Part shown: piece after piece, positions 8,121 through 17,163 of the stretch
How positions within the stretch are numbered: the first letter of the stretch is position 1
How the letters are laid out: every line of letters starts with the position of its first letter
From: Xanthomonas pisi DSM 18956
Lineage (GTDB): Bacteria > Pseudomonadota > Gammaproteobacteria > Xanthomonadales > Xanthomonadaceae
Length of the DNA: 36,959 nt
Reading direction: 5' to 3'
Assembly: GCF_001010415.1 (NCBI RefSeq)
Contig: NZ_JPLE01000084.1
Span: 1 to 36,959 of the forward strand
Notes under the pieces: generated by a model
Seen by the model: the letters and a program-made list of their open reading frames with translations, nothing else
Told to the model about the DNA's origin: nothing
Database searches by the model: none
Translations under genes and position numbers: made by a program

Positions 8121-8510
8121 TCAATGCAGGGTATTGAGGTAAGCGATCAGCGCGTCCAGTTCCTTTTCGTCTTCGAGCCCTTCGTACTTCATCTTCGTAT
8201 TCGGCAAGGTGGCCTTGGAATCCTTCTTGAGGAAGTCCTTGAGGCTGGCGGTATCCCAGGTGCGCTTGCCGGCCTTGAGCTCGGCCGAGTAGCCGCTGAA
8301 GTCGGCTACGGTCCCGGCGGGACGGTTGACGATGCCGAACAGGGAGGGGCCTTTCTTGTTCTTGCCTTGCGTCGCGCTGTGGCACTCGGCGCATTCGCTG
8401 ATGAACACGCTCTTGCCATCGGCGGCACGTGCCGAGCCGGGCAGCAGTGCGCCGGCCAGCAACAGGCCGGCCAGCTGCGTGCATAACAGTGTGGTGTGGA
8501 ATGACTTCAT
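8121..8510 (-). CDS. Class I c-type cytochrome
   Basis: This 129-residue soluble periplasmic cytochrome c has a signal peptide (about residues 1-29, ending ARA), a haem motif CAECH (Cys40, Cys43, His44), the helix FGIVNRPAG typical of cytochrome c, and a probable axial Met107 in NTKMKYEGL. It should shuttle electrons in the periplasm. Its start lies 22 bases after the end of the haem-bearing outer-membrane protein gene on the same strand, so the two belong to one operon. Its haem attachment would need the Ccm system encoded at the left of the window. Confidence 0.93.
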   Translation of the reverse strand: MKSFHTTLLCTQLAGLLLAGALLPGSARAADGKSVFISECAECHSATQGKNKKGPSLFGIVNRPAGTVADFSGYSAELKAGKRTWDTASLKDFLKKDSKATLPNTKMKYEGLEDEKELDALIAYLNTLH

Positions 8511-8532
8511 GGGGGTCCTTACGCGTGGGGAA

Positions 8533-9879
8533 TCAGAACGTCAGATTGACCGACATGGTGAAGCTGTCCAGATCGCGCGGGTTGGTGATCGGCGGGCCGC
8601 GGAACACGTTGGACGTGCTGCCGTTGAACTTGTCGAACCGGAACCAGCCGGCCGACAGGCGCAGGTTGGCGATCGAGGTATAGGTGCCTTCCTTGCCGAA
8701 CGGGGTCCAGTACAGAAGGATCAGGTTGCTGGTGGTGTCCGGAATGCCCACCGGCGAGTAACGCGCCGCATCGAACGAGCCGGTGTTGATCATGTGCGCG
8801 GCCAGCACGCCATAGGTCTGCTTGTAGGCGTAGTTCACGCTGAAGGTCTGATCGCGCACGCTGCCACGGTCCAGCGCGGGCATGGTCGGGTCGGAAGGAA
8901 TCAGCGGGCTGCCGTACTTGCGGCGTTCGTAGATGTTGACGTAGGCCAGCGACGCCACGTGTTCGCGCGTGCCCAGGAACTGATAGGTCAGGTCGTAGCC
9001 GAAGTCGGTGAGGTCGTCGCTGGGTCCGTTGCGCGGACGCTGGCGGCGCGTGTTGAGCGCGGTCAGGCCGACCGAGAAGAACTGCCGCTTCATGTCCTTC
9101 ATATAGGCAAGACGCGCATAGCTGGTGTCGCTGAGCTTGCCCGGGTCGCCGTTGATCGGCCAGCCGAGGCGATCCTGCGCAGACGGCGACAACGCGCTGT
9201 AGCTGCCCACTTCGCCGTACCAGTTGCGGTTGTACAGCCCGTACACGCTGGCACCGATGACGCGGTTGGACAGCGACGAGGAGCTGAGCATGGTGGACGC
9301 GCCGCCGTTGGAGGCCGGCGTCAGCGTGGAGGCATTGGGCAACACATGGATCGGGTCGGAGATGCCCGGGTTGTTGTTGACGCTGACGCCGATCATGGTG
9401 TCCTTGCCGGCCATCTGGAACGGCTTGCTGACAAAGCGCAGATCCACATCGTCCAGGCGGGTGTCGAAGGTGGCGTTGCCGCTGTTGTTGGAGCGGATCT
9501 TGGAATAGCCGCCGATGTTGTCGTTGACCCGGCCGGCCAGATACAGGTCGGCCTGGGTCAGCCGCGCGGTGCTGTCGCCGCGGCTGGGGTTGCTGCGCGC
9601 CCAGGTGAGCTGGCCGGACACCGGAATCTTGGTGCCCTCGCCATTGGTATCGGTGAAGCCGCCCAGCTTGAAGCGCATGCCGTAGGGCGTGAGCGAGGGA
9701 CCGTAGGAGCCGATATGGCAGTCCGCGCACGAAGAACCGGTCTGGCGGGCGAACGAGGGAATCGCCTGTGCCTGCGTACTGGCCAGCAGCAGCAACGGGC
9801 CGGACACGCATAACAAGGACGTCAGGGAGGCGGTGCGCGATGCGTTGACACGGCGCGAAGCAGGCTGGGAGAGATGCAT
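8533..9879 (-). CDS. Outer-membrane porin-like protein with a CxxCH haem motif
   Basis: The 448-residue product has a signal peptide ending AQA at about residue 39 and, directly after it, one c-type haem motif CADCH (Cys51, Cys54, His55). About 390 residues of beta-rich sequence follow and end SVNLTF, a barrel-like terminal Phe. This suggests a monohaem cytochrome fused to an outer-membrane barrel, able to carry electrons at or across the outer membrane. The ATG at 9879 has an AAGGA six bases upstream; a longer start at 9954 would overlap the cytochrome b561 stop but gives a poor signal peptide. It lies between cytochrome b561 and cytochrome c in one operon. Family annotation in related genomes is probably just 'cytochrome C'. 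Confidence 0.85.
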   Translation of the reverse strand: MHLSQPASRRVNASRTASLTSLLCVSGPLLLLASTQAQAIPSFARQTGSSCADCHIGSYGPSLTPYGMRFKLGGFTDTNGEGTKIPVSGQLTWARSNPSRGDSTARLTQADLYLAGRVNDNIGGYSKIRSNNSGNATFDTRLDDVDLRFVSKPFQMAGKDTMIGVSVNNNPGISDPIHVLPNASTLTPASNGGASTMLSSSSLSNRVIGASVYGLYNRNWYGEVGSYSALSPSAQDRLGWPINGDPGKLSDTSYARLAYMKDMKRQFFSVGLTALNTRRQRPRNGPSDDLTDFGYDLTYQFLGTREHVASLAYVNIYERRKYGSPLIPSDPTMPALDRGSVRDQTFSVNYAYKQTYGVLAAHMINTGSFDAARYSPVGIPDTTSNLILLYWTPFGKEGTYTSIANLRLSAGWFRFDKFNGSTSNVFRGPPITNPRDLDSFTMSVNLTF

Positions 9880-9950
9880 GGAAAGTCCTTGTTCGACGGT
9901 GCGGGGTTCAACGGAGAAAGAGCGGACCAGGGCGAGGGAGGTACGAGGAC

Positions 9951-10571
9951 TCATGCGCGCTTGCCCGGCAGTACGCGGTACAGCAGGCCATCGCGCAGCA
10001 CCAGGTGATGCCACAGCGCGGCGCCGATATGCAGCAGCACCAGGGCCAGCAGCGCCCAGGCGGCATTCAAGTGCCACACGCCCAGGGTGTCGCCCAGATC
10101 CGGATCTGCCTCGATGAGGTTCGGCAGCGCCACACCGAACAGGTAGACCGTCTTGCCGAACGCGTTGCTCAGCGACCAGCCGATCAACGGCAAGGCAAGC
10201 ATCAGCCCGTACATCGCCAGATGGGTGCCGCCTGCAGCCAGGCGAGTGATCAAAGATGCGGGCGGGCCGGGTGGCAGCCTGCGCAGCCGTAGCCGCAGGC
10301 CGACGCGCAACACGAACAGCAGCAACACCATCAGGCCGAAATGGCGATGGCCCTCGAGCAGCCATTGGCGCAATGCGCGGCCATCGAGCTCGGCGCGCAG
10401 CAGAATGAGGCTGGCCGCCATCACCAGGCACAGCACGGTGAGCCAGTGCAGCACGCGCATCGGCTTGGGCAAGGGCGTGACCCGTGCGGCGGGCGCCGCG
10501 GGCGTGGCGGGGGGCAGCGTTGTGGCGCTGCCGGTGGCTGCCGTGTCGGGCGCCTGGGGGGATGAATGCAT
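9951..10571 (-). CDS. Cytochrome b561
   Basis: This 206-residue inner-membrane dihaem cytochrome b561 would pass electrons between the quinone pool and periplasmic carriers. After a Pro/Ala-rich N-terminal tail (residues 1-35) it has four membrane helices with likely haem ligands at His42 (VLHWLT), His75 or His77 (EGHRHFG), His117 (GTHLAMYG) and His181 (LLHIGAALWHH). The ATG at 10571 has a GAGG upstream and lies downstream of a predicted promoter at 10682-10710, which rules out the longer start at 10718. It heads the operon with the outer-membrane cytochrome and cytochrome c. The Pro/Ala tail is longer than usual for the family. Confidence 0.9.
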   Translation of the reverse strand: MHSSPQAPDTAATGSATTLPPATPAAPAARVTPLPKPMRVLHWLTVLCLVMAASLILLRAELDGRALRQWLLEGHRHFGLMVLLLFVLRVGLRLRLRRLPPGPPASLITRLAAGGTHLAMYGLMLALPLIGWSLSNAFGKTVYLFGVALPNLIEADPDLGDTLGVWHLNAAWALLALVLLHIGAALWHHLVLRDGLLYRVLPGKRA

Positions 10572-10681
10572 CTGGGTGGTGTCCTCACCGGTGGTGGTCG
10601 TTGGTTCCGGCAGCGCGTGCTGCGCTGCCGGGCCTGGCTCCCCACGCCGGCCGGAACTGCGGCCAGGTGAACGTGCACCGA

Positions 10682-10710
10682 TATGTGCGGCGCTACCGCT
10701 GAAAGGTTGC
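10682..10710 (-). promoter_or_regulatory. Predicted ECF promoter P2 (cytochrome b561 operon)
   Basis: On the minus strand GCAACCTTTC begins at 10710 and GCAC lies at 10688-10685, with A at 10682. The spacing is the same as in the other five copies. It sits 111 bases upstream of the cytochrome b561 ATG, and back to back with promoter P3 for the polysaccharide operon. Confidence 0.7.
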
Positions 10711-10799
10711 ATGGCCACAACGAATTTTTATCGTGCCGGAGCGCGCTCGGCGTGCGATTGCGCTTGTGCGCACGTCACTTCGCAGTGCAGTGACCTGGC

Positions 10800-10828
10800 G
10801 CAACCTTTCGCGCATCCCGGCGCACTCA
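10800..10828 (+). promoter_or_regulatory. Predicted ECF promoter P3 (first polysaccharide operon)
   Basis: GCAACCTTTCGC begins at 10800 and GCAC lies at 10822-10825, with A at 10828, matching the window-wide motif at the same spacing. It ends 43 bases before the fdtA-like ATG. Its first 12 bases are identical to those of P6 upstream of the HPr-kinase-like gene. Confidence 0.72.
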
Positions 10829-10871
10829 GGCATGTCGCACTACGTGCAGTCAGCGGTTACGCCCCGGAACC

Positions 10872-11309
10872 ATGGCCTTCGAACCCATCCAGTTGCATAC
10901 CCACGGCGACGATCGCGGCCTGCTCATTTCGTTGGAGCAGGAGCGCAACGTGCCATTCGAGATACGCCGCGTGTATTACCTGTTCGGTACCCGCAGCGGC
11001 GTGCACCGTGGTCAGCACGCGCACCGCCGGCTCAATCAGCTTGCGGTGGCCCTGCATGGCTCGGTGACGATCCTGCTGGACGAAGGCAAGGGCGATGGTC
11101 CGACCGAAGTGACCTTGAACGATCCCTCGCAAGGCCTGCTGCTGGGCCGCATGGTCTGGCGCGACCTGCACCAATTCAGCCCCGACTGCGTGCTGATGGT
11201 GCTGGCCGACCAGTTCTACGACCCAGGCGATTACATCCTCGATTACGACCAGTTCCTGGGCGAAGTGCGTGGGGACCATCGCCTGGATGCATGCAGGCTG
11301 GAGGCATGA
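10872..11309 (+). CDS. fdtA: dTDP-4-keto-6-deoxyglucose 3,4-ketoisomerase (FdtA/QdtA, WxcM-like)
   Basis: This 145-residue cupin converts dTDP-4-keto-6-deoxyglucose to the 3-keto isomer, the first dedicated step toward dTDP-3-amino-3,6-dideoxyhexoses such as Fuc3N or Qui3N. The signature RRVYYLFGTRSGVHRGQHAH is complete; His49 and His51 correspond to the catalytic pair of this family. Whether the galacto or gluco product forms cannot be told from sequence. It is the first gene of the operon, 43 bases after predicted promoter P3, and overlaps the next gene by four bases. The substrate-forming RmlA/RmlB enzymes are not in this window. The gene symbol marks the family, not a proven product. Confidence 0.88.
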   Translation: MAFEPIQLHTHGDDRGLLISLEQERNVPFEIRRVYYLFGTRSGVHRGQHAHRRLNQLAVALHGSVTILLDEGKGDGPTEVTLNDPSQGLLLGRMVWRDLHQFSPDCVLMVLADQFYDPGDYILDYDQFLGEVRGDHRLDACRLEA

Positions 11310-11977
11310 GCTTGCGCAAACCTTTGGTGATCGTCGGGGCGGGCGAGTTTGCGCAGATCGCTTGCGAATACTTTCAGCACGATAGCGACTACGACGTGGT
11401 CGCCTTCAGTGTGGAGCGCGATTTCCTGCTGCGGCCCACCCTGGCCGAACTGCCGGTGGTGGCCTACGAGGAGCTCGAGCAACGCTATCCGCCCGCGCAG
11501 TACGCGGTATTCGTCGCGATTCCGGCGACGCAATTGAACCGCTTGCGCATGCGCTTCTACGAAGACGTAGTGCGCCGCGGCTACCGCTGCGCCACGTATG
11601 TCAGCTCGCGTGCGTTCGTCTGGCGCAATGCACAGATCGGCGCCAACAGTTTCATCTTCGAAGGCAATGTCATCCAGCCGTTTACCCGTATCGGCGACAA
11701 CTGCATCTTGTGGAGCGGCAACCATATCGGCCATCGCACCGTGGTGCAGGACCACGTGTTCATCGCCTCGCACGCGGTCATTTCCGGCTATTGCGAGATC
11801 GGCAGCGGCAGCTTCGTCGGCGTCAACGCCACATTGAGCGACAAGGTGCGTATTGCCGCGGACAACATCATCGGTGCCGGTGCATTGGTGACGCGACATA
11901 CCGAGGCCGGGCGTGTGTACGTTGGTTCGCCCGCGCGCGCGGTGGCCGGCAGGTCCAGCTTCGACGTGGAGCTCTGA
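11306..11977 (+). CDS. NeuD/PglD-type hexapeptide-repeat sugar acyltransferase
   Basis: The 223-residue product has an N-terminal nucleotide-sugar binding half beginning LVIVGAGEFAQIACEYF. A left-handed beta-helix of hexapeptide repeats follows from about residue 105 (IGANSFIFEG, IGDNCILWSG, VQDHVFIASH, IGSGSFVGVN, IAADNIIGAG). This is the architecture of PglD/NeuD-like N- or O-acyltransferases, with His in IGHRTVVQDH the likely general base. In context it may acylate the 3-amino group made by FdtA and the aminotransferase, the FdtC step, although true FdtC proteins usually lack the N-terminal half. It starts inside the fdtA stop (ATGA). Confidence 0.85.
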   Translation: MSLRKPLVIVGAGEFAQIACEYFQHDSDYDVVAFSVERDFLLRPTLAELPVVAYEELEQRYPPAQYAVFVAIPATQLNRLRMRFYEDVVRRGYRCATYVSSRAFVWRNAQIGANSFIFEGNVIQPFTRIGDNCILWSGNHIGHRTVVQDHVFIASHAVISGYCEIGSGSFVGVNATLSDKVRIAADNIIGAGALVTRHTEAGRVYVGSPARAVAGRSSFDVEL

Positions 11978-11981
11978 GGCC

Positions 11982-12935
11982 GTGTTTACCTGGACCAAGC
12001 GCGGGCTGGTATTCGATGTCGCGCGCGATGGCGTGGGCGGCTGGATGCAGCACGCGGCGCTGACGCCGACGCCGTACCGCTTGTCCGCGCAGGTGTTGCG
12101 CGTGTATGCCGGCTTTCGCGACAGCCAGGGCGTGAGCCGGATCGGCTATGTGGATGTGCGCGCCGATGCGCCCACACAGATCGTCGGTGTGAGCAAGCTG
12201 CCGGTGCTGGACATCGGGCGCGATGGCTGCTTCGACGACAACGGCATGATCCTGGGCGACGTGGTCGCCGGCCCGGACGGCTTGTACATGTTCTATGTGG
12301 GCTTCCAGCTGGTGGCCAAGGCGAAGTTTCTGGCGTTCACGGGCCTGGCGATCTCGCGCGATGGTGGCGAGACGTTTCAGCGGACTCGGCAAACCCCGCT
12401 ATTGGACCGCGCCCCTGGCCGCAGCACGATCGCGGCGGTGCATTCGGCACGTTACGAAGATGGACGCTGGCGTCTGTGGTACGCAGTGGGCGACGATTGG
12501 GAAGACATCGGTGGTCGCCCGTATCCGCGTTACCACATCCGCTATGTGGAAACCGACGACCTGCGCTGCATTCCGCTTGCCGACAGCGTGTGCCTGCGTC
12601 CGCGCGATGACGAATACCGCATCGGACGCCCGCGCGTGTACCGGCTGGACGAGCGCTACCTGATGTACTTCACCCGCGGCGACACCCGTGGCGGCTACTT
12701 TCCCGGTGTCGCGTTCAGCCGCGATGGCGTGCACTGGGAGCGCAACGATGCTGCGCTGGGCCTGCAGTTGTCAGCCGAGGGGTGGGACGCGCAGACGCTG
12801 TGCTACCCCGCATTGATCCAGCAGGGCGAGTGTGTGCTGATGTTCTACAACGGCAACGCGATGGGCCAGGCCGGCTTCGGACTGGCCGATGCCGCGTTGC
12901 CGGTGGAGCTGCAGGGCTGTCATGTATTCGGTTAG
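11982..12935 (+). CDS. GH43-like five-bladed beta-propeller protein
   Basis: This 317-residue protein looks like the GH43/GH32/GH130 five-bladed propeller superfamily found in polysaccharide loci. Repeated blade motifs include VYAGFRDSQGVSRIGYVDV, LYMFYVGFQ, FTGLAISRDGGETFQR, WRLWYAVGDDW, YLMYFTRGD and VAFSRDGVHWERN. It has no signal peptide, so it is cytoplasmic and is probably not a degradative hydrolase. A role as phosphorylase, transferase-like enzyme or sugar-binding protein in repeat-unit assembly is possible. The start is a GTG at 11982 with GGAG ten bases upstream. It overlaps the next gene by 14 bases. I cannot assign catalytic residues with confidence. Confidence 0.7.
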   Translation: MFTWTKRGLVFDVARDGVGGWMQHAALTPTPYRLSAQVLRVYAGFRDSQGVSRIGYVDVRADAPTQIVGVSKLPVLDIGRDGCFDDNGMILGDVVAGPDGLYMFYVGFQLVAKAKFLAFTGLAISRDGGETFQRTRQTPLLDRAPGRSTIAAVHSARYEDGRWRLWYAVGDDWEDIGGRPYPRYHIRYVETDDLRCIPLADSVCLRPRDDEYRIGRPRVYRLDERYLMYFTRGDTRGGYFPGVAFSRDGVHWERNDAALGLQLSAEGWDAQTLCYPALIQQGECVLMFYNGNAMGQAGFGLADAALPVELQGCHVFG

Positions 12936-13854
12936 GCCCTACGTTGCCGGCGATACGCTCGCCTGGGATGCGTTGGTGGCGTGTTCGCGCAATGGCAACC
13001 TGTTGCATCGGCGCGGCTACATGGACTATCACGCCGACCGCTTCGTGGATGCCTCGTTGTTGGTGGAACGTGGCGGCGAGGTGCTCGCAGTGTTTCCTGC
13101 CAGCGTGCAAGGCGATTGCGTCAGCAGCCATGCCGGGCTCACCTACGCCGGGCTGGTGTCGTCGATGGCCATGCGGGCCAGTGCCACCCTGCAGGTGTTG
13201 CAACAGATCGCGGTGCATTACCGCGCAGGCGGCATACGCGAGCTCGTCTACAAGCCGGTGCCGCATGTGTTTCATGCCTACCCGGCGGAAGAAGAGCTGT
13301 ATGCGTTGCATCGGGTGGGCGCGCAGCTGTATCGACGCGATCTGTCGTCGGTGATTGCCTTGCGCCAGCCGTTTGCCTTCAGCGCCGAGCGGCGACGCTC
13401 GATCGCCAAGGCGCGCAAGGCCGGCGTGCACATCCAGACCGGCACCACGCTGGACGCATTTCATGCACTGCTGAGCGAGGTGCTGCAGCGGCATGGCGTG
13501 GCGCCCACGCATCGGCTGGACGAACTGCAGTTGCTGCAGGGCCGGTTTCCGCACCACATCGTGCTGCACGAGGCACGCGCCGATGGACAGCTGGTGGCCG
13601 CCGCGCTGGTCTACGACTTCGGCCGCAGCGTGCACACCCAGTATCTGGCGGTGTCCGAGCGCGGGCGCCAGCTGGATGCGCTGAGCCTGCTGCTGGCCGA
13701 ACTGATCACCCAGGTGTATGCGGCGCGTGACTACTTCAGTTTCGGCATTTCCACCGAGCATGGCGGGCAAGTGCTCAATGAAGGCTTGGTCGAACAAAAG
13801 GAGCGCTTCGGCGCACGTGCGGTTGTGCAGGACTTCTATCGATGGACCTTGTAA
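12922..13854 (+). CDS. FemAB/GNAT-like acyltransferase
   Basis: The 310-residue product begins [20 protein letters not shown] and has the [19 protein letters not shown] start, the KPVPHVFH segment and the late [10 protein letters not shown] motif seen in FemAB-like GNAT-fold proteins of polysaccharide clusters. These transfer acyl or aminoacyl groups to amino sugars. With a separate NeuD-like acyltransferase in the same operon, it may attach a second or less common acyl group. The start ATG lies inside the end of the propeller gene. The fold assignment is fairly good; the donor and acceptor are unknown. Confidence 0.72.
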   Translation: MYSVRPYVAGDTLAWDALVACSRNGNLLHRRGYMDYHADRFVDASLLVERGGEVLAVFPASVQGDCVSSHAGLTYAGLVSSMAMRASATLQVLQQIAVHYRAGGIRELVYKPVPHVFHAYPAEEELYALHRVGAQLYRRDLSSVIALRQPFAFSAERRRSIAKARKAGVHIQTGTTLDAFHALLSEVLQRHGVAPTHRLDELQLLQGRFPHHIVLHEARADGQLVAAALVYDFGRSVHTQYLAVSERGRQLDALSLLLAELITQVYAARDYFSFGISTEHGGQVLNEGLVEQKERFGARAVVQDFYRWTL

Positions 13855-14966
13855 TGGATGTGCCGTTCCTGGATTTGCGCGCGGTCAACGCACGCTACGC
13901 CGATGAACTCAAAACCGCGGCCGCGCGGGTGATCGATGCCGGCTGGTATGTACTCGGCCAGGAGCTGGCCGCATTCGAAGAAGAATTCGCCAGTTACTGC
14001 GGCGCGGCGCATGCGGTCGGCGTCGGCAACGGGCTGGACGCGTTGTCGCTGATCCTGCGCGGCTACCGCGAACTGGGCGTATTGCGCGAGGGCGATGAGA
14101 TCATCGTGCCGGCCAATACCTTTATCGCGACCTTTCTGGCAATCAGCCAGAACCATCTGGTGCTGGTGCCGGTGGAGCCGGACCCGGCCACCTTCAACAT
14201 GGACCCGGCGAGCGTGGAAAAAGCGATCGGGCCGCGCACCCGCGCCATCATGGCGGTGCATCTATACGGCCAGCTGGCCGACATGGCGGCACTGCAGACG
14301 CTGGCGCACCGCTACGGCTTGCTGCTGATCGAAGATGCCGCACAGGCGCACGGTGCAACGGCGCAATCCCGGCGCGCGGGGGCCTTCGGCGATGCTGCTG
14401 CGTTCAGCTTTTTTCCGACCAAGAACCTGGGCGCCTTGGGCGATGGCGGCGCAGTCGTCACCTCCGATGCGCGGTTGGCCGAGCGCATCCGCGCGCTGCG
14501 CAACTATGGTTCGGAGGTGAAGTACCACCATCTCTACCAGGGGGTGAACTCGCGCCTGGACGAGCTGCAGGCCGCCTTGTTGCGCGTCAAGCTGGGCTAC
14601 CTGGACCAGGAGATCGCATTGCGGCGCGCGGTGGCACGACGTTATCTGCAAGGCATCGACAACCCCTTGATCGTCTTGCCGACGGTGGTCTGCGACGAGC
14701 AACATGTGTGGCATCTGTTCGTGGTGCGCAGCCCGCAGCGCGATGCGCTGCAGGCGCATCTGTTGCGCCATGGCATCCACACCCAGATTCATTACCCGGT
14801 GCCGCCGCATCGGCAGCCGGCCTACGCGACACTGGGCGATACCTGCCTGCCGATCAGCGAGCGCCTGCATGCCGAGGTATTGAGTCTGCCGATGGGCCCG
14901 GCACTGGATGCGGCATCGGTGGAGCGCGTGATCGCCGCCTGCCAATCGTTCGGCGCCGGCGCATGA
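13842..14966 (+). CDS. DegT/DnrJ/EryC1-family PLP-dependent sugar aminotransferase (FdtB-like)
   Basis: The 374-residue enzyme should transfer an amino group to the 3-keto sugar made by the FdtA-like isomerase. It has the fold type I PLP signature: [34 protein letters not shown] with Asp165, and the Schiff-base Lys194 in [16 protein letters not shown]. The closing [13 protein letters not shown] motif ([17 protein letters not shown]) is also present. The ATG at 13842 has AGGA eight bases upstream; the ATG at 13854, overlapping the preceding stop as TAATG, gives the usual family start [15 protein letters not shown] and may be the real one. It is followed by wzx with an ATGA overlap. Confidence 0.92.
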   Translation: MDLVMDVPFLDLRAVNARYADELKTAAARVIDAGWYVLGQELAAFEEEFASYCGAAHAVGVGNGLDALSLILRGYRELGVLREGDEIIVPANTFIATFLAISQNHLVLVPVEPDPATFNMDPASVEKAIGPRTRAIMAVHLYGQLADMAALQTLAHRYGLLLIEDAAQAHGATAQSRRAGAFGDAAAFSFFPTKNLGALGDGGAVVTSDARLAERIRALRNYGSEVKYHHLYQGVNSRLDELQAALLRVKLGYLDQEIALRRAVARRYLQGIDNPLIVLPTVVCDEQHVWHLFVVRSPQRDALQAHLLRHGIHTQIHYPVPPHRQPAYATLGDTCLPISERLHAEVLSLPMGPALDAASVERVIAACQSFGAGA

Positions 14967-16216
14967 ATCTGGTGCGCAGCAGCGCCTACACCGGCGTCGC
15001 GACGCTGGCGAAATTGCTCGCTGCGCTGGTGGTGGTCAAGCTGGTGGCCGTGTATGCCGGGCCGCAGGGGGTGGGGCGGCTGGGCCAGTTTCTCAATCTG
15101 ATGTCGGTGCTGGCAGTGCTGGCGGGCGGCGGCATCAGCGCCGGTATCGTCAAGTACGTCGCCGACTATCGTAACGACCCGCAGGCGCAGGCGCGGCTGC
15201 TCGGCGCGGCGCTGTGGTATGCGTGTTGTGCGTCCTGCGTGCTGGCGGTGCTGGCGGTGGTGTTCAGCGGCGTGCTTGCCGAGCGGCTGCTGGGCGATGT
15301 CGGCTACCGCCCGTTGATCTGCGTGCTGGCAGTGGCCCAATTGGGCATCGCGGTGGTCAACTACATTCTTGCGGTGATCAACGGTTTCATGGATGTGCGC
15401 CGCCTGGCCATCGTGCAGGTGAGCGGCGCGGCGATGAGCGTTGCGCTGGTGGCATGGCTGTCGGGCATGGCGCAGTTGCAGGGGGCATTGCTCGCACTGG
15501 TGCTTGGGCAGGTGATATGGCTGTTGGCGGGGGTGCCGGCCCTGCGACACAGCCCGTATTTTCGCCGCGAGATGTTGCGCCCGCGCTTCGATGCGGTGAT
15601 GACGCGTCGGCTGGCGGCCTTTTCGGTGATGACGCTCACCTCCACCCTGGTGCCGCAGCTGGTGATCATTCTGGTGCGCGACCATCTTGTCGCCGGGTTC
15701 GGGTGGGAACAGGTGGGCTACTGGCAGGCGGTGAGCCGGGTGTCGGATGCCTACCTGCTGTTCTTCACCACCGCCATCAACGTGTATTACCTGCCCAAGC
15801 TGGCCTCGCTGGATACGCGTGCCGACCTGGGTCGCGAACTGCGCGCTGCATATCGTTACGTGATGCCGGCGGTGATCGTGATGGCATTGGGCGTGTATGT
15901 CTGCCGCGATTGGGTGACCTGGCTGCTGTTCGACCCGCAGTTTGCTGCGGCCGGGGCGCTCTATGGCCCACAGCTGGTGGGCGATGTGGTCAAGATCGCG
16001 GCCTTCGTGCTGTCGTATGTGATGTTGGCCAAGGCCATGACGCGCCTGTTCGTGGTATCCGAGTGTGTGTTTGCCGCCAGCTATCTGGGCTTGGTGTACC
16101 TGCTTACCGCGCACTTCGGGCTGATCGGTGCGATGTACGCCTTCGTTGCCAACTACGTGCTGTATCTGCTGTTCAATCTCGTGGTGGTGCGGCGCTATCT
16201 GGTGCAGCCGGCATGA
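14963..16216 (+). CDS. wzx: Wzx-type polysaccharide flippase (PST family)
   Basis: This 417-residue integral membrane protein starts [20 protein letters not shown], the typical opening of O-antigen translocases of the WzxE group, and has about twelve hydrophobic helices. It would move lipid-linked repeat units from the cytoplasmic to the periplasmic side of the inner membrane. The loop [20 protein letters not shown] also matches this group. The start overlaps the aminotransferase stop (ATGA), and a GT2 gene overlaps its end. Together with wzy and wzz in the same operon this defines a Wzy-dependent pathway. Confidence 0.9.
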   Translation: MNLVRSSAYTGVATLAKLLAALVVVKLVAVYAGPQGVGRLGQFLNLMSVLAVLAGGGISAGIVKYVADYRNDPQAQARLLGAALWYACCASCVLAVLAVVFSGVLAERLLGDVGYRPLICVLAVAQLGIAVVNYILAVINGFMDVRRLAIVQVSGAAMSVALVAWLSGMAQLQGALLALVLGQVIWLLAGVPALRHSPYFRREMLRPRFDAVMTRRLAAFSVMTLTSTLVPQLVIILVRDHLVAGFGWEQVGYWQAVSRVSDAYLLFFTTAINVYYLPKLASLDTRADLGRELRAAYRYVMPAVIVMALGVYVCRDWVTWLLFDPQFAAAGALYGPQLVGDVVKIAAFVLSYVMLAKAMTRLFVVSECVFAASYLGLVYLLTAHFGLIGAMYAFVANYVLYLLFNLVVVRRYLVQPA

Positions 16217-17163
16217 ACGAGCGGACGCAACCGGCAGGACGCGCGCGCTGGCCGTTGGTGTCGGTGCTGATCCCCGCGTTCAACCATGAGCGCTTCGTCC
16301 AGCGCTGCCTGGACAGCGTGTTGGAGGACCCGTACCCGTGCAAGGAGATCGTCATCATCGACGACGGCTCCAGCGATGCCACCGGCGAACGGATTGCGCA
16401 GTGGATCGCCGTCCACGGGCATCGGCTGCCGGTGCAGTTCGTACAGCGGGCCAATCGCGGCGTTGCGGCCACGCTCAACGAACTGGCGTTGCGTGCCAAT
16501 GGCGAGTTTCTGCGTCTGGGTGCCAGCGACGACTATCTATTGCCCGGCGGGCTGGATGCGCAGGTGCGCTATCTGCGCGCGCATCCGCAGACGCTTGCGG
16601 TGATCGGCGATGCATGCGTGGTGGATCAACATGGCCGGCTGCTGCACGACAGCGCGATGCGCGACCTGCATGGGGTGGATGTCGATCTGTATCGCTCCGA
16701 GCAAGGCATCCGCCGCGCGGTGATCCGGCAATGGGCCGTCAGTGGTGCCGTCGCCTTGTTGCGCCGCGGTGCCTTCGATGCACGCAGTGGCTGGGACGAG
16801 GCACTGCGTATCGAAGACTGGGACTTCTTCCTGCGCCTGGCTGCGCGCAACGCGCTGGGATTCATCGATATGCAGGTCTGTGCGTATCGCTTGCACGGCA
16901 ACAACCTCAGCAAGACGGCGGACGTGCCGGCACGTATCGCCAATCTGAGCGAGTCGCGACAGGTGGCACTGCGCTGCGCGGGCTTGTTCGATGAACCCGA
17001 TCGCACGCTGTTGTATGCGCAATCGCGCTATATCGCCGCCAAGGTGGCGTTCTTGCAGCGTAGGCCACATGCGGTGATCGCTCACTTGCTGGCCTATGCG
17101 TGGTTGTGGCTGCCGGCCGCATGGCGGCCCAAGCCGGCGCGCAGTGCGACGGAGCCGGCATGA
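16213..17163 (+). CDS. Family 2 glycosyltransferase
   Basis: The 316-residue protein is a GT-A fold inverting glycosyltransferase. It begins with VSVLIPAFNHERFVQRCLDS and has the nucleotide-sugar motif DDGSSD (residues 50-55), the metal-binding SDD motif at about 105-107 (LGASDDYLLPGG) and a likely catalytic Asp in RIEDWDFFLRLA. It probably adds one sugar of the repeat unit on the cytoplasmic face. The basic C-terminal region contains a possible membrane-touching segment (LLAYAWLWLPAAW). It overlaps wzx and wzy by four bases on each side. Donor and linkage cannot be read from sequence. Confidence 0.9.
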   Translation: MNERTQPAGRARWPLVSVLIPAFNHERFVQRCLDSVLEDPYPCKEIVIIDDGSSDATGERIAQWIAVHGHRLPVQFVQRANRGVAATLNELALRANGEFLRLGASDDYLLPGGLDAQVRYLRAHPQTLAVIGDACVVDQHGRLLHDSAMRDLHGVDVDLYRSEQGIRRAVIRQWAVSGAVALLRRGAFDARSGWDEALRIEDWDFFLRLAARNALGFIDMQVCAYRLHGNNLSKTADVPARIANLSESRQVALRCAGLFDEPDRTLLYAQSRYIAAKVAFLQRRPHAVIAHLLAYAWLWLPAAWRPKPARSATEPA

